Shown here piece by piece: positions 39,275 to 50,598 of a stretch of 64,000 nucleotides of DNA. The notes under the pieces were generated by a model. The model was not told where the DNA came from and did no database searches. It saw nothing but the letters and a program-made list of their open reading frames with translations. Position numbers and translations under genes: made by a program. Numbering within the stretch: position 1 is the stretch's first letter; each line of letters starts with the position of its first letter. The DNA comes from Cyclospora cayetanensis (Eukaryota; Apicomplexa; Conoidasida; Eucoccidiorida; Eimeriidae): the NCBI RefSeq assembly GCF_002999335.1, contig NW_020312090.1, forward strand, positions 40,968-104,967, read 5' to 3'.

Positions 39275-39713
39275 AATTGGAAAGCTCCAGTACTGTATAA
39301 GTTGTAGGTCGACCGAGAAGCGTCCTTGTTGCGGAAGTAGCCTCGTACGCTCGGCTGATGGCCTGCGGCTTCTGAGATGGACGCCTTGAAGGGGTAGCGA
39401 TTAAGCAAACTCACTAATGAAATCTCCGTGTTACAACGTAAGCCCATGAAACTTCACAACGTCCCAAAGCTTGGGTGACGGAGAGGGCCACGCCTCCATT
39501 GCTTCAATCTTTTTGGCGGATCCGCTCAATTCCTGCATCTGAAACACTGAATTCCAGAAGCACGATTGTTATAATGGTACACAAACTCCCGCGTGCCTTC
39601 ACTTTTTACTGCTTATCCGGCAACATCTCAAGTGAAGGCCTTGTGCGTATGTGCCGTGGGTGACGCTGAACGTTTAGGGTGGAGCCGGGGACATAGTCCA
39701 TGGAGGCAGCCAA

Positions 39714-40004
39714 TCAACTCTTCCTTGATAGACTCACAAAATAGCTAAAAGCTTGCTGTTGTAGCTCGGCGAAAGATATTGGCAATTTCAAGAGGCTGAC
39801 AGGTACGCTGCCGTTTGCAATTGCGAGTGTGGAACGTCGTTTTGTGCGTCTCATTAGCGGGAATGGAGATGTGTTAGGTGCCAGAGAAGTTAAATGTGAT
39901 GTAAGCTGCTGGTTCGTGCTCGTTGTCAAGTAAGTCGCCAATGTGAGCCATGGAAAGCCTTCGATACATAAAATCTTGCACAGGGTCTCATGGCTGACGC
40001 ACAT
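39714..40004 (-). pseudogene. Reverse transcriptase N-terminal remnant (copy B)
   Basis: The frame contains STLAIANGSVPVSLLKLPIS and FAELQQQAFSYF, placed directly downstream of the protease as expected for the RT finger region. It then breaks at SRKS. It is nearly identical to the equivalent part of copy A. Confidence 0.5.
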
Positions 40005-40690
40005 GCGCCATCATCCTTCCTTTTGCGCACCAATGCAAAGTTGTGCCTGGAAATGCTCGCCGACTCTTGATCTTTGCCTTTTCCAACTCATCTGACCGTC
40101 GCTTAAGCTTTTCTCCACGCTGTAGAGGCTTCCGACTGCAAAAAGCACTAGCTAGGGATTTATTATGGGATTAGCTCATACGGCAGGCCGGACGACCGGT
40201 AGATGGCCAGCCCTCCGCCAGCTCGTCAGTGTTTGCACATCCGCGAGATCCTTGTTGGTCGTTGCCCATTCCTGCTATTCCTTGACAGACCCTAAATAGA
40301 ATTCCCTTCTACACTAGCAATGGCAGAGCCAGTGGAACTGCTTGCCCACCCAGAACCATTCGCTATTACATTTTTTGCTGTGCCGCCCACCCAAATACTA
40401 TGCCTCCTCTTGTCGAGGTTTAGATTCTACCTTGCTCACCGTATGTTAAACACGCGTCAAACCGCGACATGTATCTTCGTAGAGCTTCCCAGCATACTAA
40501 CGCCCACCGCGTGAATGTAGCCGCATGCATTGGACCACCCATGACTGCTGAGGGTTATGTGTTGGTGCAGCGGCCCAACGTAGGAGTCGCGGACCATGCT
40601 CCTAGGACCGAAATCCGACATACAGTAACATTTAGAGCTGCGAGCCTACCGAATTCCTGCATTCTGTCCCCCTCCAGATACCCCAAGCCT

Positions 40691-40921
40691 TCAAACCCCA
40701 CTAACGAATGCAGGCCGATTGCGCTTCTGCCTCGTTTCCTCGGATAACAGATCGACTTCACACCCAGTGTCAAGCAACGCTAGCGATTCGTGACGAACAC
40801 GAGCTTCTTTCAGCCAGAGAATGACTCTTCGTGAATTCCCAACTGTGATTCTATCCTCTGCAGCGCCTTCGCTGCACCGTAACCTGCGGGAGGAAGGCCT
40901 TCCATTACGCCGATGCGCCAC
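40691..40921 (-). pseudogene. Retroelement aspartic protease remnant (copy B)
   Basis: The frame reads VRHESLALLDTGCEVDLLSE. The DTG active-site triplet lies between hydrophobic strands, as in retropepsins. The upstream residues are basic, typical of a nucleocapsid-protease junction, though no CCHC zinc knuckle was found. Confidence 0.75.
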
Positions 40922-41544
40922 CCCTGCTTGCCCAGCGGCCTGCTTCTACTCAAGCAGCACCTGTGGTTCAAATTTTTTTGGCTCTTTGCATGCGCTTGCA
41001 GTTAAAAAGTACATGAGCCAATCTTCCTTAGTAGAAGCAGCTTCGTTGTTGGTGGCTTTTGGGTTGCACAGGAGCCCGGGTTCTCTCTGGCTTGGCTTTC
41101 TCGCTCACAAATTGTAGTCTATGGCCAGTTGACACCGCCCATACATCCAGTGCTTTCAAATTTTGACTAAGTTTTTCCATTCAGCCGAAGACACAAAGAG
41201 TGCGCCCTTGCGTTGCTGTATCCTCGAAAACTCCATCAATTGCGGTAGGCTCCCTCACCAGTCCGTCGTTCAGTGGGTGAGTCGCTATCCACCCTTCGAT
41301 CGCCTGACCTGACACTTCGGGTAGACCCGAGTTAAGCCCCTCACTATCCAGTTGTTTGTCTACGATGTGGCTTTTGCGAAGCAGAGTTGCATATTGACCG
41401 CGATACAATCTATTGATAGATTCTTCCGTTTGCTTTCCAGATTTTCCCAAGGCTCGCTGTTAAGCTGACATCGGCAAAACCGCTGAGGCGGGGCGGGATA
41501 CAGGCTTTAAGTGCTGTAGTCTCTGCAGGCTAAATACTTCCTTT

Positions 41545-42250
41545 ACATGAGTCAAGCCACCATTGAAGTGCCTCTTCCTTTATTGTACATGCTGCAAGGA
41601 GTACACGCTTCTCTTCATCTGGGAGAACAAAGCGTGGTACATTTCCAGCAGAGCAATGGATCCTCAAGTACCTGCCCTTCCTCATGGCCATCATACTTTG
41701 CGGTCGGCATAACTACGTTGCCGCATCCCTAGACAATTTATCGCCTGTCAAGTCATGCCTGTCGAGCAGCTGTTGAGCGAGTGCGTTGTTTTGGCTTGCA
41801 GGACGGCCTCTGCCCCCTAAATGTGCTTTTTACTACCGTCAAATTATACGCCCAAAGCAATTGCCCTCATCATGTAGCTAACAAAACAAACTTCGAGTTC
41901 CCAAGTGAATTGTTCAAAGTTTGGGTAGCTTTTGTAGGGACGCTTGACATTCCAATGTATCCATAACCAGTGAACCAGCGGGGGAACAACTGCATGGAAG
42001 CATGCAGTGCTACAAACTGTTGGGCTCTCTTCAAGGTCTTGGTAGAAGGACACTTCAATCCAGAATCAATGCAAGCTTCACTGAAAGCTCATAAATGCTT
42101 TACGCGAGAACTCCTCCGTCCCTCTGCCCACGACCTACCAAGTTCCCATGAAAGAAGGGCGACAGGTGTAGTGCCCATAGCTGCACCTCTTGAGCACTTC
42201 GATCTTTCACAGCTAGTTAAATGTGGCATTTCAGCGCACATGTAAAAGAC
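41545..42250 (-). pseudogene. Gag-like remnant (copy B)
   Basis: Around 41556-41660 the minus strand reads LPDEEKRVLLAACTIKE then EALQWWLDS, the conserved capsid motif. The remainder aligns by eye with 27590-28260 of copy A. Confidence 0.65.
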
Positions 42251-42290
42251 CTCCGGTCTTCTTGTATCGACCCACCTAAGCTTTTCCATA

Positions 42291-43856
42291 GATCGCGAAG
42301 GCGGACCGACAAACCAATTGGTCAACTCTTTACTAATTTTTATCGGAAGTTGTGTAGATAAACGTGCCTCAGTGTGGCTTAGCCGCGAGACAACTGACTG
42401 CCAAGCAAGAGAATGTGCGTCGCAGCAGAAGCGATGTCACTGTTCCTTGTACCTCGAGTTTACGCGCTCGTAGCTACGTTTTGCCTAGGACTATGTCGGC
42501 CTTTTGCCTTCTACCTCCCAAAAGACCCGCTTTCAGCAGTCTAGGCTCGATTATTGCAGAAGCTACCGTAGATGGCCAGCGTGCACAACGACAAGCCTTT
42601 CTCCTCTAACCGTATTTCAGACCGTATTTCAGAGATAGTACTCGTGTTTTCTTCCCATTAAGCAATGTAGATGACGACGCCCGCGGAAAACTGCTATTGC
42701 CCTCTGAGATAGAATAATCGCTTCCCGTACGAGTTACGCTGAGTCAAAACAACATAGGGCTTTCTGTTTTTTGGCAGTGGGCACTTTTTGTGTTGTATCT
42801 GCTATGAAGCACGTTTTCGCAGGAAGGTTTCTAACAGCTACACTGTAAGTGCAGAGAAAGTAGTGTTGACGACAAAGAGAACGCAGAGCGTCCACCGTCC
42901 TTTTGAGATGTGGTGCAGCGCTTAGGGGAGACGCGCAGGGTTAGACAACTTCGTAAGAATCATGAGTTCCACGACTTCTCATGCCCAATTGATCTGGAAT
43001 ATCAGGACGAACTCGAGAAGCACAGGGTTCAAGGTATATACATTGAGATTGGGGTATAAGGATATAGAAATAAGATCCAATCATGCAGCGCAGCAGTGCA
43101 CGTGTGCTAGCCCATCGATCCCAGCGTAGCCCCTCATGGGCATTCGAGGCCACCGGTCTTGGAAGCGTTCTTCCTCCTTAAACCAAAAAGTCTGAATCTT
43201 GAACTGTAAACTGTATATCCGTAAACAACTAAGAAGTAAGACCACTTCCTATGGCATCTGCAAGCCACGAGGAAGCATTGGCTAAGAGAGCCAATTGCAT
43301 TCTCACCCGCTTTTCGAACTGTTGCTTTCCTCGCAAGATCCTCCAGCGCGGTCTTCATCTCGTTCTATAGGACAATTTTTGCTCTGTGGCGTGCTTCTCA
43401 GGGTTTCAGGTGTTGTGGAGCGACGCTCTCTTCCCCCTCACGGTTCACTGCTGCCACTCCAGACGGTTAACCCCACTTCCGTGGGCGGTAGAGTCCCAAG
43501 CGAAAGCGTTCCTGAAAAAGTACCAAAGTAGGGAGACGTTTATTTTCGGCTCCTCTCTGTCCCTTCCCTCTGAGTGTTGGCTTTCTGCGGGAAGTGCCAG
43601 CAACCCGAGTGGCAAGAAGTAGACCTGCAGCCAGGAGTAGGGGGCAGGCAGGTCGTAAAAACTCCGATTTGGTTTAGAGTGTCTCTGAGCCGACAGTTCT
43701 GAGCTGTGCACAACAACAGCAGGATCGTCGGTTGCAGCAGCAGCGCCAGGAAGGCCCAGGCAACGGGAGCACCAGTTTCGTACACTTGATTTTCCAGTGC
43801 CTGGTGCAGCATCATCGTCCGTATTTGTGCGCGTGCGTTTTCGCCTGTTGCAGACG
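42291..43856. other. Gene-poor flank right of retroelement copy B
   Basis: AT-richer and without triplet runs until about 43730, where CAG-type sequence returns just before the secreted coiled-coil gene. Only short frames are present. A direct repeat ACCGTATTTCAG lies at 42609-42635. Confidence 0.45.
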
Positions 43857-45650
43857 ATGAGCCGTCGCCTGCTGCTGTGTGCAGCGGGCCTGCTGCTGTG
43901 TGCAGCAGGACTGCTGCTTGCGCGTTCGGAAAGTATGGTCCCGCCAGCGCCTGCTCAGGGGGCGTTCAAGAAGTTCATGGGAGATCAGATGCGTAAGGGA
44001 AATCAGGGGGTTGCGCCTCCCTTGGGACGAAGCGGGGGGATGGTGGAGGGAGGCATGCCTGGGAGGCCAGAGCAGAAAGAGGTTGGCGAACGTCCTGGAA
44101 GCCTGTTGGATGTTCTCTTGGGGGGAGTTATGGCATCCGATCCTATGGCAGCGGAGGGTTATATTCATACCACTCAACAAGAGCATGCGCATCAAGCTGG
44201 GCAGAAGATTGCTGGGATGATGCACGGGAGCCCTCTTGGATATGGTGCCGCTGCCTCGGGTGCCGCACACGGCATGATCGATGTTGTGCTTGATCCCCTG
44301 CAGCAGCAAATGCAGCTTTTGCAGCAGCATCAACACCAAAACATGCAGGCGATGATGAAGCAGCTGCAAGAGAGCCAACTGGCGGAGAGAGCCCGTCTCG
44401 AGGAGCAGCTGCAACAAGCGCGGCAGCTGCACCTTGCAATCCAGGACGAGGGGAACGTAATTTGGAGTTCTTTAGTCGACGTCCAGAGTATTCTTTCTGG
44501 AGCACAGCGGGGCATCCAGGAGCTGGGGAGTGCGGAAGGGTTTATCGACGAACTTACAAAGCGGCTGGAATTCTCGTTGCATCGGTTGTCTCTGGCTGAG
44601 TCGGCTGGTGGGAACCCTCCCACAGACCCTCAAGATCTGCAGGTGGCAGACAACAGCATTTACTTGGAGACAAAGGCGAGATTAGGGCAAAAATTGAGCA
44701 ATATCAACAAAGAACTCCAGGTTGTTAATGAACTGCTGAATAATGCGGAGCAACGCGCATCCGCCCTCGCGGAGAAGGGACCCTCTGGACAGTTGATCAG
44801 CGACCGCCTCCTGCAGGCGTGCGCAAGCCTCCAAGTGGCCTCAGCTACTCAGGAGGACTACCTGCGAGAGGTGGTCAAGGTGCTGGAGAACAAGCAAAAA
44901 GAGTGTGACGCTACTCTGGAGAGACTGCAGAAGATGCTGGAGTCGGCATTTGCAAGGTACGCACTAGAACTGAAGGGCCGAGCTACAGAGTTGCAGCGCA
45001 AGATTCTGGCTGTATTGGAAGAACTTGCCAAAGAAGTGGCTTCCGGCAAGGTAAACCGCGAGATGCTCCAAGCAGAAATCACCAAAGTCAGGACCATGTC
45101 GGTGCCATTGGCTCAAACCAAGCTCCAGCTGGATGAGCTCCGGCAGAAAATCTCGGATTGGGGAAACGGGGTGTCGCGATCGCTCAATACACTGGGAGGG
45201 CTGTTGGAAGGCGGCTCCAGGCTGATGGCGGCTGGCGACACGCTGCCCTCTTCGCACAGCGTCGACTTTGCGCCCCTGAAGTCTGCGATGGAGAAGGCAA
45301 AATCCTCAGAGAACAGCATCAGGCAGGAGAAAGCTCGAGTGGATCAATCCTTGCGTATTCTAGATATGTACATCACGGAGGGACTCAACCAGCAACAGTC
45401 ACAGCAGCCTCCTGAGCAGCTGCTGACTCCTAACAACTTGGCGAATAGGGACCCTTACGCAATGTACGCGCTACCCCCACAGCCTACGCTTGCTGCGGCT
45501 CCCCATCAGAGGACTAAGAGGGGAGGCTATGGACCCTACGAGGCGCCTTTGGGATCAAATATGCCGATGGGTTGGGGGAACTACCAAGGGGCTCAAGGAC
45601 CACAGCAACCTGGCCATGAGCCTCCATTCGGCTCTAGAGGCCTCTTCTAG
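43857..45650 (+). CDS. Secreted coiled-coil protein, unknown function
   Basis: One exon of 597 codons plus stop, starting at the ATG 43857-43859; the frame is open 20 codons further but without an ATG. Residues 1-24 form a signal peptide whose hydrophobic core is an internal duplication (LLLCAAGLLLCAAGLLL). Residues about 25-145 are Gly/Met/Pro-rich. From about 145 to 430 the chain is helical and heptad-like: a Gln/His/Met-rich part (LQQQMQLLQQHQHQNMQAMM), then regular coils such as LGQKLSNINKELQVVNELLN and CDATLERLQKMLESAFARYA. The C-terminus is Pro/Gly/Tyr-rich. Codon use is less repetitive than in its neighbours. This architecture would suit a microneme, rhoptry, dense-granule or wall-associated cargo protein, but no family was recognised. 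CAGACG immediately before the ATG might be an exon border, which would add a short 5' leader. Confidence 0.7.
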   Translation: MSRRLLLCAAGLLLCAAGLLLARSESMVPPAPAQGAFKKFMGDQMRKGNQGVAPPLGRSGGMVEGGMPGRPEQKEVGERPGSLLDVLLGGVMASDPMAAEGYIHTTQQEHAHQAGQKIAGMMHGSPLGYGAAASGAAHGMIDVVLDPLQQQMQLLQQHQHQNMQAMMKQLQESQLAERARLEEQLQQARQLHLAIQDEGNVIWSSLVDVQSILSGAQRGIQELGSAEGFIDELTKRLEFSLHRLSLAESAGGNPPTDPQDLQVADNSIYLETKARLGQKLSNINKELQVVNELLNNAEQRASALAEKGPSGQLISDRLLQACASLQVASATQEDYLREVVKVLENKQKECDATLERLQKMLESAFARYALELKGRATELQRKILAVLEELAKEVASGKVNREMLQAEITKVRTMSVPLAQTKLQLDELRQKISDWGNGVSRSLNTLGGLLEGGSRLMAAGDTLPSSHSVDFAPLKSAMEKAKSSENSIRQEKARVDQSLRILDMYITEGLNQQQSQQPPEQLLTPNNLANRDPYAMYALPPQPTLAAAPHQRTKRGGYGPYEAPLGSNMPMGWGNYQGAQGPQQPGHEPPFGSRGLF

Positions 45651-46794
45651 ATTCACCGAACTTCATTATCTGTGGTGGCGGTCCCATTTCTTTCTCGGGG
45701 TTCTACGGGCGAAGCAGTTGCTTCTTGCTGGTATATACCTGCTGTTTTTAAAAGAAGAGCACGAGCCAAAGCGGAAAGGGCAGCAGCAAAGGGACGGGCA
45801 AAATGGCTGTCGTGAATGCGAAGCCAGCCTCCTCCTTAGATCTCCTTTAAAGCGGAGGAAGAAGGGCTGTGGCACTTTGCTTGCGAAAAGAGGCTCGTGC
45901 TGCAACTGTGTGTGTGTATCAAAAACAGTCTCCGTATCCCCTCTTTTTGTCGTTGGACCTCGGTGTCGAGCCGTCCGCCGCGCGCAATTGCTGGAGCAGG
46001 GGGGGCCTGCATCGGCAATGCCGAAATTGTCCAATTAGCACCCATCAACTACGTGTCTGCTGTATCGAAGTGATTCTTATTTGTGTATGCACGGTTCGTC
46101 GAGGGTGGTGTGTGATGTGTATTTGGAGGGGAGGGAGCGAGAGAGAGGAGAGACGTCTAGCGTTAGAGTTGGTACGGGGGGAGGGAAGAGGGGGAGGGTA
46201 GGGTGTACTAGGTGCTTGGGTTGTAGGGGCTGGGTGCGCATTGCGCTTTGAATAGACAGCATGGCAATCAGCGAAGCACATGGACGAGTAACGCCTTCTT
46301 CTCTTGCAGGCGTAACAAAGTGACCTAAACACACTGGCCGCACGTGCTGAATGCAGAAATCCTCAAAGCCACAGCCGCGGCAAGGAGAGGACTCCCCTTA
46401 CTGACAACGAGGGTTGAGATCTAGGGTCTAGGATTTAGGGGTATGCTAAGAGTTGCAGTCCCACTTCAAAAAGTGCGTGAGCCTCATCCTCTCTCTGACT
46501 ACGGCCCTTCTAGTCGACAAAAACCTTAACCCGAGACCGCCAAGATGGGCTCAGATGCCGACAGCAGCAGCAGCAGCAGCTGCTGCTGTTGCTGCAGCAG
46601 CCTCGACAAGCCGTATTGCTAATCTACAAGGGGGAAGGGGGGGCGGGTAGTGCGGAATGCGCCACTCGGCAACATCCGTCCCGTTCGGTTGTTGCTGCTG
46701 CCTTCGAAGTCCACTCCACGCCGCTCTTGCTGCCGCTGAGGCTGGGGAGTTAGTCAGCAGCAGCGAAGGCTGCTGCGCTGCAGGGGCTGCAGCG
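45651..46794. other. Convergent intergenic region, no gene seen
   Basis: Contains a G/A-rich tract (46120-46200), telomere-like GGTCTAGGATTTAGGGG (46425-46441) and short frames only. Confidence 0.5.
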
Positions 46795-49507
46795 TCACTC
46801 GCTTTCGAGCACGGTAATAACCCTCGAAATGGCGGCAGAAAGGGCAGAGAATGCCTGCCTAGGACTCCCCAGCCGTTGGGTGTAAACTGGAAGAGGGTCC
46901 AGCAGCTGCAGCAGCAGCCCTCGGAGAGCAGCAAACTCGGCTGCCGCTGCAGAGCTCACCAAGTCGGGGGGTGGCAGAAACTGTGCAGGTGTCAGAGCAG
47001 GCAGCAACTCGAGTCTCTCCCACACGGAAAGAGCAGCAGTGCCTCCGGGGTGAGATGCTGATGCTGCCGCCGTTGCTGCTGCTGATGCTGCAACATTTGC
47101 AGCCACTATTAGAGCAGCATTGGGGGCGACTGGATCCCAGACGCAACCATTGAGGTCTTCTGCCGCAGAACGCCCTGTAGAACGACGCTTGCTGCTTCCC
47201 CCAACAAAATACCGGCGGTCCTGTAGCTGTTGTTGCTGTTGTTGCTGTTGTTGTTGCAGTTGTTGCTGTTGCTGTTGTTGCTGTTGTTGGTGTGCTCTGC
47301 CGGCGCCGTTAGTAAATTGCAGATACAGGCGACTGTTCTCCTTTTCAGGCCAGTTGTTTTGGGTGTTCGTGGGTAGGAGAGTTGATGGAGGCTGCTGAAG
47401 CTGGAGGTTGTCAGGCTGGCTGCTGCTGCTGCCGCCGCTAGGGGTGAGATGATTTAAAGCGCCTGCGGCAACACTAAGGGCCGCTGCGGGATGCGGAATG
47501 GCGTTGCTCTGCATCCTGGTGAGGGCAGAAAAGCAGAGGCAACTGATGATCTGAGAGCGTTCGCAGAAGAGTTTGTTGACGTCTGTCGGCAGGAGCAGTT
47601 GCTGCAAGGCAGCAGAGTGCTGCCGCAGGAAGACGTTGTGGAGGCTCCGAGCGTCCAGAAGGTCGCAAAGAATGAATGCCAGAAGCTGCAACAGAGGATG
47701 ACCGTTGCTGAGGCGGATGCCGTACTTGGTGTGCTCCTTAGCCGGAATGTCTCTTGGCACGCGGTGCTGGGGATAGAGAAAAAGCGGTTGAGGAGGCGGG
47801 GGTGCTCTCGCTGCGACTGCGGAAGTGCAGGGCCCAGAAGAGAGGAGACTGAACAGTCCAGGGGGAGACACTTTTGCTGGCGAAGGTGTAAGACTGGCGC
47901 TGTCTCGGGTGTTTGGGGAGAGCGTGAGACAGCGCGTGCTGCTGGTAGGACTCGAAGTTGCTGCAGTAGTGCAGCATGGAGACAGCTGGAACTGCTGTTG
48001 CTGCTGTTGCAGCAGCAAGAAGAGTTTCTTTTGCTGCAACTGCTGCTGCTGCGCGACCTCGTGCTGCTGCTGCAGCTGTTGCTGCTGCTGCTGGTGAGTC
48101 AGCTGCAGCTGCAGCTGCTGAAGCTCCCCCTGGCGGCAGTAATGCAGGAAGTTGCGCGGATCCGCCAGTCTCTTGAGGAGCGCCGCATGCGCAACCCCCT
48201 CCTTAAGGCCTGCCCGGACGAACTGCCCCAGCTGCTTGCTCTTGGCGAGAACTGCTAAAATGTAGGCGGCGAGAAGGGAAGGCACGTGAGGGCAAGAGTA
48301 CACAACCTTTCGTCCACACGTCCAGTCGAGCAGCAGGGGGTCTACCGTGTCGAGAGAGAAGGGCGGAGAGAGGGAGCAGTCCAAGTCTATGGCGACAACA
48401 CGGACTGTGGCGCGGGGATTCAGAAAGGCTTGCTGAGTCAGTTCCATGGCAGTCCTGCTTCTTCCCTTTGTGCTGCTTGCACTGGAGCTCCTTTGGCCGC
48501 TGCCACTCGATACTGGAGCCGCAGAACCCTCTCCGAGTTGCTGCGGGTGCACCACCTGGTCCTGGTCGGGGGGTACCTGGACGGAAACCAGGATGTTCTT
48601 AGGGTTGAAGTCGAAGGCGTAAAGATTCGCCTCTGCCGCGACGAATGCGAAGGCCTTTGTGACTTCCCTGCAGAGAAAGAGGAGACGGCGAGAAACTAGC
48701 GAGCGCTTCTGCCTGCGAAGCGCCCCCATCGGATCAATGCTTCTGTGAAAATGCCATATGAGAACAGTCAACTGACACGCGTCGGCAATGTGCTCCATGA
48801 TATATCCACACACTTTGTTGCGGCGCAGAGGCTGCTGCTGTAAGGACACCGCGCTGGGAGACGAGGAAGCACTGTACCAGTCGCCCTCTATGTAGCATAG
48901 AGGGCGGCAGAAGTACCGCTGGTTCTTGCTGTTGCAGCTGCTCTGGCATTCCTCAGAAGTGCCAGCTCCTGCGGGGGGAGATACGGCGAATCGCTGCTGC
49001 TGCTGGGGGCCCTCTTCACGCAGAATCTCCTCCCCAGCTCTTGCCCCCGCAGCGGCTTGACGTCTCCTCAGCTGCTGCTGCACATGCAGACACTCCAGCC
49101 TCACCAAGTTTTCCCACCCCTGCCGGAGATACATGCACGCCGCCGCGTCGGACTGCAGCGCAAGCTTCAGAGCACAGAGCTTACCCCCCAGCTCAACGAG
49201 GAAGACATGGCCCATTGCACCGCTGCCCAATGGCTGTAAAAGCCGCAGCGTCGAGGTGTCTCCCCAGCTGCTGCGCCTCGGATTTTGCCAGTTACAGGCA
49301 GAAAAGCAGTCCTTGTCGGCTGCACGGGGGACGTGTGGCAGCAGCTGGTGCACAGCCACGTACGGATACTGATGCTGCTGTGCTGTTGGAACCGTTGAAG
49401 CAGCAGCACCCCCACTGCTGCCGCTTGGAGCAGACGCTCCGCGCCACAGGCGAGGCCCTTGCTGCTGGACGTGCTCTTGAGACACTTGCTTCAGCCTCAA
49501 CTGTGCT

Positions 49508-49547
<40 letters not shown>

Positions 49548-50598
49548 CGGCCCCTGTGGTGTGGGGTGAGGAGACTCTGGACGGACGCCTGCTAGACTGA
49601 CGGCAGCCCATGCGGTCTTGCTGCTCTGCAGCAGCGGCTGCAGCAGCTGCTGCTGCTGCTGCCACAGCTGCCGCTGCTGCTGCTGCTCGTGGCGAAGCGG
49701 CAAGGCCCAGAGGTGGACAGCCACCTGACGCGATATGCTCTAAGTGCTGCTGCTGGCAGACAGTGGCGTTGGTTTCACAGCTGCTTTGCCGCTTGTGCTG
49801 CAACCGCTGATGCTGCTGCAGCTGGTGGAGGGAACGCGGTGTTTTGTCTACTGCGCAGGGCGAGAAAGGGCAGTCTTGTGCTGGCTCGAGCGTATGCTGC
49901 TGCAACAGGAGTGGGCAGCGCTCTAGTGCAACACGGTGACGCAGCTGTTGTTGGAACTGGTGCAGCTGGTGGAGCTGGGGATGGTGCGTGACACTTCTTT
50001 TTAGATGGTGCTGCTGCTGCTGCTGCTGCAGCAACTGGAGCTGCTGACAAATGCGCAAAGTTCTCAGGCTCGGAGCTTTGCTAATGCTGTCTACCTCCAC
50101 CTCGGGGGCTGCTGTTGCATGCAGTAGCAGCTGTTGAGGCTGGCTGGGAGGAGAGGATCCCACAGACTCGGCCAAAGGAGTGAACGCCCCTTCCAAATCC
50201 TCCGCTGTTTGCTGCTGGGTACTGCTGTAGTGAGTTGAAGCAGTAGGGGGAGAGACAGCGTCTGGCAGTACAGCCGCAGCTGCGACTGCTGTGGGGTCAA
50301 CTGGAACGCCTGCTGCTCCGCCGGAGCAATAGAGGCCGTAACGAGCGTTTGCTGCTGCAAAGCCACTGAGACGATTAATGCTATAGCGCGAAAGGTGCTG
50401 CTGTTGCTGCAGCACAGGGTCACCTTGCAAGGCTTGCGGCAGTAGAAGGCCTACCTGCGGTGCCTGTTGCTGTTGCTGCAGCTGCTGCCACTGCTGCTGC
50501 TGAAGGAGCTGAGCAGCCGGATGCTCTTTGGGGGCAGTCTGAGACACTTCTTTCAGCTCCTGCTGTTGCTGCTGGTGCTGCAGCAGCTGCTGATGCAT
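46795..50598 (-). CDS. Large divergent protein-kinase-like protein with homopolymer runs
   Basis: A single open frame of 1267 codons from ATG 50596-50598. The first about 440 residues are mainly Gln, Ala and His runs. A kinase-like core follows: glycine loop LGSGAMGHVFLVE (near residue 459), the Lys strand LCALKLAL (near 478), an insert, the catalytic-loop equivalent LYAFDFNPKNILV (near 659) and the metal-loop equivalent VVAIDLDCSL (near 735). Against the standard patterns HRDLKPEN and DFG, the His-Arg is replaced by Ala-Phe and the Lys of DxK by Asn, but the catalytic Asp and the Asn five residues later remain; DFG is DLD. It is either a very divergent kinase or a pseudokinase. The C-terminal third again has Gln and Ala runs around an ordered block (HTKYGIRLSNGHPLLQLLAF). 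No signal peptide or membrane segment is visible. It resembles coccidian-specific kinases in style; the subfamily is unknown. Confidence 0.62.
49490..49690. repeat. GCA/CTG runs coding for poly-Ala
   Basis: (GCA)n at about 49505-49545 and (CTG)n at about 49615-49690. On the coding strand of the kinase-like gene these encode two Ala runs. They illustrate the trinucleotide runs seen in most genes here. Confidence 0.85.

Larger units (their letters stand above)
37545..42290 (-). mobile_element. Decayed Ty3/gypsy-like retroelement, copy B
   Basis: Same orientation and order as copy A: Gag (41545-42250), protease (40691-40921), RT start (39714-40004), RNase H (38950-39274) and the downstream part after integrase (37668-38324). 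The stretch 38810-40010 is almost identical to 25727-26930 of copy A, whereas sequences left and right of it are strongly diverged. The integrase core is mostly missing around 38340-38560. Stops and frameshifts occur throughout. Confidence 0.8.
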
